NCBI GenBank assembly: GCA_007132255.1
Contig: SLOZ01000508.1
Span: forward strand, 1-7,360
Length of the DNA stretch: 7,360 bases
Direction of reading: 5' to 3'
Origin: Limnochordia bacterium
Lineage (GTDB): Bacteria; Bacillota; Limnochordia; Darwinibacteriales; B1SED10-159
Within the stretch, counting starts at the first letter, position 1, and each line of letters starts with the position of its first letter. Shown piece after piece: positions 5,360 to 7,360 of this stretch. The translations under genes were made by a program, and so were the position numbers. The notes beneath the pieces were generated by a model. That model searched no databases, had not been told where the DNA came from, and saw nothing but the letters and a program-made list of their open reading frames with translations.

Positions 5360-5813
5360 CGGTCATCACCCTTTCAATGAGCTCGACTTCGTGAAGCATC
5401 GCTTCTTGGTACTTGGCCTCGGCAAAGGGAATGGCAGCTAGATAGTGATCCAGTGCCGGCTGCAGTCGACCAGCTTGTTCATGCTGCACGCCAGTTTTCA
5501 TGGCCTGCTTAGCCAAGCGCTTTAAGAGTGTAAGGGATAATTGCGGGTCGGTTTGAGCTTTTTCGTGCATGGCCTTGGCTTCGGCCCCATAGGCGATGGC
5601 TTCGAGGACGTGGCCCCGGGTCGCTTCTAGATTCGCGAGGTTGTAGAAGCTGACAGCCATGCCATCATGGTAGTGCAGAGCACTGGTGACTGCCAGGGCC
5701 CGCTGGTAGTATTCTTCTGCTTCGGCAAACCTGCCGGCCTGCATGAACTGCAGACCTTGGTTGTGCAGAGCTTTGATCTCCATGGCTATCCGTTGGAATA
5801 CAGCATCATCCAT
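5346..5813 (-). CDS. TPR-repeat protein (first of pair)
   Basis: This 155-residue soluble protein is built of about three tetratricopeptide repeats: residues 13-46 (LQFMQAGRFAEAEEYYQRAL), 53-86 (VSFYNLANLEATRGHVLEAI) and 97-134 (GVQHEQAGRLQPALDHYL). The typical Gly/Ala/Tyr/Ala positions are recognisable, and there is no signal peptide or membrane segment. The ATG start has GAGGTGG about 4 bases upstream. Its last 14 bases overlap the next TPR gene. Such short all-TPR proteins act as adaptors or scaffold subunits; nothing in the sequence shows an enzyme domain, nor an aspartate-phosphatase or peptide-sensing Rap protein, which would be much longer. The upstream neighbour is the disordered protein 300 bases away, and the downstream neighbour of the pair is the phospholipase 800 bases away, so a functional link is speculative. 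Confidence 0.85.
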   Translation of the reverse strand: MDDAVFQRIAMEIKALHNQGLQFMQAGRFAEAEEYYQRALAVTSALHYHDGMAVSFYNLANLEATRGHVLEAIAYGAEAKAMHEKAQTDPQLSLTLLKRLAKQAMKTGVQHEQAGRLQPALDHYLAAIPFAEAKYQEAMLHEVELIERVMTVDRT

Positions 5814-6115
5814 GGTGCCACCTCACCTTCCATGGTTCAGGGTTTCTTGTCATCGTTGTTGTCAGGCGCTCATGTTCCCGGTGTCTACGGCTGCGGCGTA
5901 CAATGAAACCCAACTGCGGCTTCATGTCACGCGGCCCTGTACCGCAGCGCTCATTGACAGTGAACCCATCCGGTTTCTTCTGGCTGGAGCCATAGCAGCC
6001 CGACAAACTGGGCTATGGCTCGTTGACGGTCACGGAGGCCGCCGCTGCCAGGAAACTTCCGCGACCACCGGGTCACAGTTTCAATCCAAAACCTGCGCGG
6101 ACGGAACCGACACGA
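5814..6115. other. Non-coding interval with a strong hairpin, upstream of the TPR pair
   Basis: These 302 bases contain no credible gene. The main feature is a 9-bp perfect inverted repeat GAGCCATAG (5987-5995) / CTATGGCTC (6013-6021), with an extra GCCC/GGGC pairing inside (5998-6001/6010-6013). No T-tract follows on either strand, so it is not a standard terminator. A CTGCGG/CCGCAG pair follows nearer the TPR gene. On the minus strand a TTCACT - 17 bases - TACAGG arrangement (about 5966-5937) is a weak promoter possibility only. Confidence 0.5.
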
Positions 6116-7306
6116 TCAGTCAAAGGCCATCCCGTTGGAGCGGGTCTTCTTGCGTTTAGGTCGCAGAGCGTCCAAGGGATCTCTGCTCAAGGCGGCCCGT
6201 TTCCGCTGGGGTGCCAAGGACCCCTTAGTGGTGTCGCCACGGGATAGGCTCCGGTTCTCGGAGAGCTGGCGGCGCTGTGTGTCGTCCGGCTGCAGCGAGG
6301 TAGGCGCCTGTGGTTTTCGGTCCATGCTTGACGAAAGTTTGTTCCTCGCAGTTTTAGAGGGGGGCTTTTCCTGCGAGCTGTCTTTGTGGTGTCTGCTGCT
6401 TCTTGACAGTCCCGAATGCGCTTGTTGGTTTCCTTTCGCCCTTAGCTTCGTCGTTCTCAGGTGTTTCCCATCCACGGCTTTTATGGCGAATGGTGTTTGT
6501 GGTTTCTTGGCGCCCTGTGGTTCTGCGTCCACTTCCAGAGGGCCCAGCCGGCTTCGCTCTGGGGCTGCGAGACCTCCACGGGCACGCTCCTGGCTTATGC
6601 CGGCGGACCCAAGGTCCAACGGATCCGCTGCGCTGCGCGGTTCTTCGAAGGTTAGGTCCATCCCCGTGCTGGGAGACTGGACGTCACGGCGGGGGGCTCT
6701 ATCCGCAGCTGAGCCAGTTCGCCGGCGTCGTTTGGGTTCCGTGGTTCCAGAGTCCAGTCTCAGTTCGGCGTGAAACAGGTCTTTCGTTGAATTATTCTGT
6801 GAATCTTCAAGCTGCATGCGCTGCTGCCAGTCTGGTGTTTCCGTAACGTGCGGACGCTGCCGCTCCATGAACTCCTGCAGTTCTTTCCTCACCACAGCCA
6901 GTTCATGGACGATGACCTCTGGTTCCAAGGGGATCTCCATGGGCATGGCAAAAAGCTGGGTCTCCAGATCCGCGGCTGTGGATTCGCTGTCTGGTTTTGT
7001 CTGTACCGGCGCCGATCTTGGAGGACGTTTTAGTGACGCTGCTGGCGCTTGGGCACGTTCGCTGTCTGGCCCGTCCTCGTTCGTTTCCCAAAATTCTGGC
7101 TGCAGCAGAATAGATTGCTGCCGCAGCAGTTCCAGGGCAGCTTCACTTGCGGTACCATGAGGTGCTTGGTCAGCCTCTTGCCTGTCACGGCTGGTTTCCG
7201 GTGCCAGCTTCTGGTCAGGATGTTTGTCTAAAGCCGCTGCCTTGCGATCTTGCTTTGCTGTGCGTTTCGTCTTGAAGTCCAAGGAGATCACCTCGCTTTC
7301 ACTCAC
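6116..7306 (-). CDS. Hypothetical charged, mostly disordered protein
   Basis: I do not recognise this protein of about 396 residues. Its composition is dominated by Ser, Arg, Lys, Glu, Asp, Pro, Gln and Ala, with no membrane segment, signal peptide or Cys. Only two stretches look ordered: a helix near residues 54-72 (EAALELLRQQSILLQPEFW) and a likely helix or short coiled coil near 126-150 (EVIVHELAVVRKELQEF). The rest is low-complexity, with basic clusters at 192-196 (KRRRR), 284-320 and 383-389 (PKRKKTR), and ends GMAFD. It could bind nucleic acid, act as a scaffold, or be a surface/cytoskeletal linker; none of these is shown. The start is uncertain. GTG 7306 would overlap a possible upstream stop by GTGA but has only a weak distant AAAGG. 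TTG 7282 follows an excellent GAGGTGAT site by 4 bases. The frame is also open to the window edge. Long open frames on the opposite strand lower confidence slightly. Confidence 0.62.
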   Translation of the reverse strand: MSESEVISLDFKTKRTAKQDRKAAALDKHPDQKLAPETSRDRQEADQAPHGTASEAALELLRQQSILLQPEFWETNEDGPDSERAQAPAASLKRPPRSAPVQTKPDSESTAADLETQLFAMPMEIPLEPEVIVHELAVVRKELQEFMERQRPHVTETPDWQQRMQLEDSQNNSTKDLFHAELRLDSGTTEPKRRRRTGSAADRAPRRDVQSPSTGMDLTFEEPRSAADPLDLGSAGISQERARGGLAAPERSRLGPLEVDAEPQGAKKPQTPFAIKAVDGKHLRTTKLRAKGNQQAHSGLSRSSRHHKDSSQEKPPSKTARNKLSSSMDRKPQAPTSLQPDDTQRRQLSENRSLSRGDTTKGSLAPQRKRAALSRDPLDALRPKRKKTRSNGMAFD

Positions 7307-7360
7307 CAGACGCTGGACCTTTGACCGATACGGGAGGCAGGCAGTGCAGCCGTCGGCTGA
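7303..7360 (-). CDS. Possible C-terminal end of an upstream gene (partial)
   Basis: In one minus-strand frame the last 58 bases of the window read to a TGA at 7305-7303, giving the ending ALPASRIGQRSSVW. The stop would overlap the GTG start of the next gene in a GTGA arrangement, a common sign of translational coupling. The other two frames are also open over this short distance, one of them continuous with the downstream protein, so this call is only a possibility. Confidence 0.25.
   Translation of the reverse strand, partial: QPTAALPASRIGQRSSVW

Noticed and set aside
5806..6006. 66-codon minus-strand frame overlapping the start of the first TPR gene
   Set aside because: It is very basic and has no family or ribosome binding site, and it would overlap the well-supported TPR start.
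6135..6773. 212-codon plus-strand frame antisense to the disordered protein gene
   Set aside because: It is rich in Cys, Trp, Leu and Arg without pattern and without a start signal, and looks like a shadow of the minus-strand gene. I keep it in mind because it weakens confidence in that gene slightly.
1..7360. CRISPR array, tRNA, rRNA, insertion sequence or prophage
   Set aside because: No regularly spaced repeats, no tRNA-like cloverleaf noticed by eye, no rRNA signature, and no transposase, integrase or phage gene is present.

Overview
Every gene I can support in this window is on the minus strand, so transcription runs from high to low coordinates. The gene content suggests a bacterium of the Firmicutes (Bacillota), probably Clostridia-like or Limnochordia-like. 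The reasons are the LplB/LplC-type sugar transporter without its own ATPase, the strong GGAGG-type ribosome binding sites, the use of GTG and TTG starts, and hairpin-plus-U-tract terminators. The taxon is an inference. The solute-binding protein has no lipobox, which would be unusual for a one-membrane Gram-positive and hints at a diderm lineage.

In transcription order the layout is as follows. (1) 7360-6116 holds the possible end of an upstream gene and then a long, charged, apparently disordered protein of about 396 residues with no recognisable family. (2) 6115-5814 is non-coding and contains a strong hairpin. (3) 5813-5012 holds two overlapping genes for small tetratricopeptide-repeat (TPR) proteins, the second starting with TTG. 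(4) 5011-4199 is about 800 bases without a convincing gene and contains several inverted repeats and a T-poor leader. (5) 4198-3167 is a patatin-like phospholipase with an intact Ser/Asp dyad. (6) 3166-2286 is about 880 bases without a protein gene. It carries a highly structured stretch ending in a strong terminator, a second terminator 250 bases further on, and the regulatory region of the next operon. (7) 2285 to the window start is a three-gene carbohydrate ABC importer operon: permease B, permease C, then the solute-binding protein, which is cut off by the edge.

The transporter genes form an operon (gaps of 14 and 44 bases) with one visible promoter candidate upstream. Its -10 box is good but its -35 is poor. 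Upstream of it lies a cluster of six TGCAA/TTGCA half-sites, which fits regulation by a dedicated transcription factor, probably sugar-responsive. The two consecutive minus-strand terminators separate it from the phospholipase gene.

The most promising unexplained element is the structured RNA-like segment at 2727-3179. It has an 11-bp closing inverted repeat, a perfect 9-bp hairpin, a bulged 9-bp helix, a further 8-bp bulged helix, and a terminator with a 10-bp stem. It could be an independent non-coding RNA or an elaborate 3' UTR of the phospholipase mRNA. I could not assign it to a known RNA family from memory.
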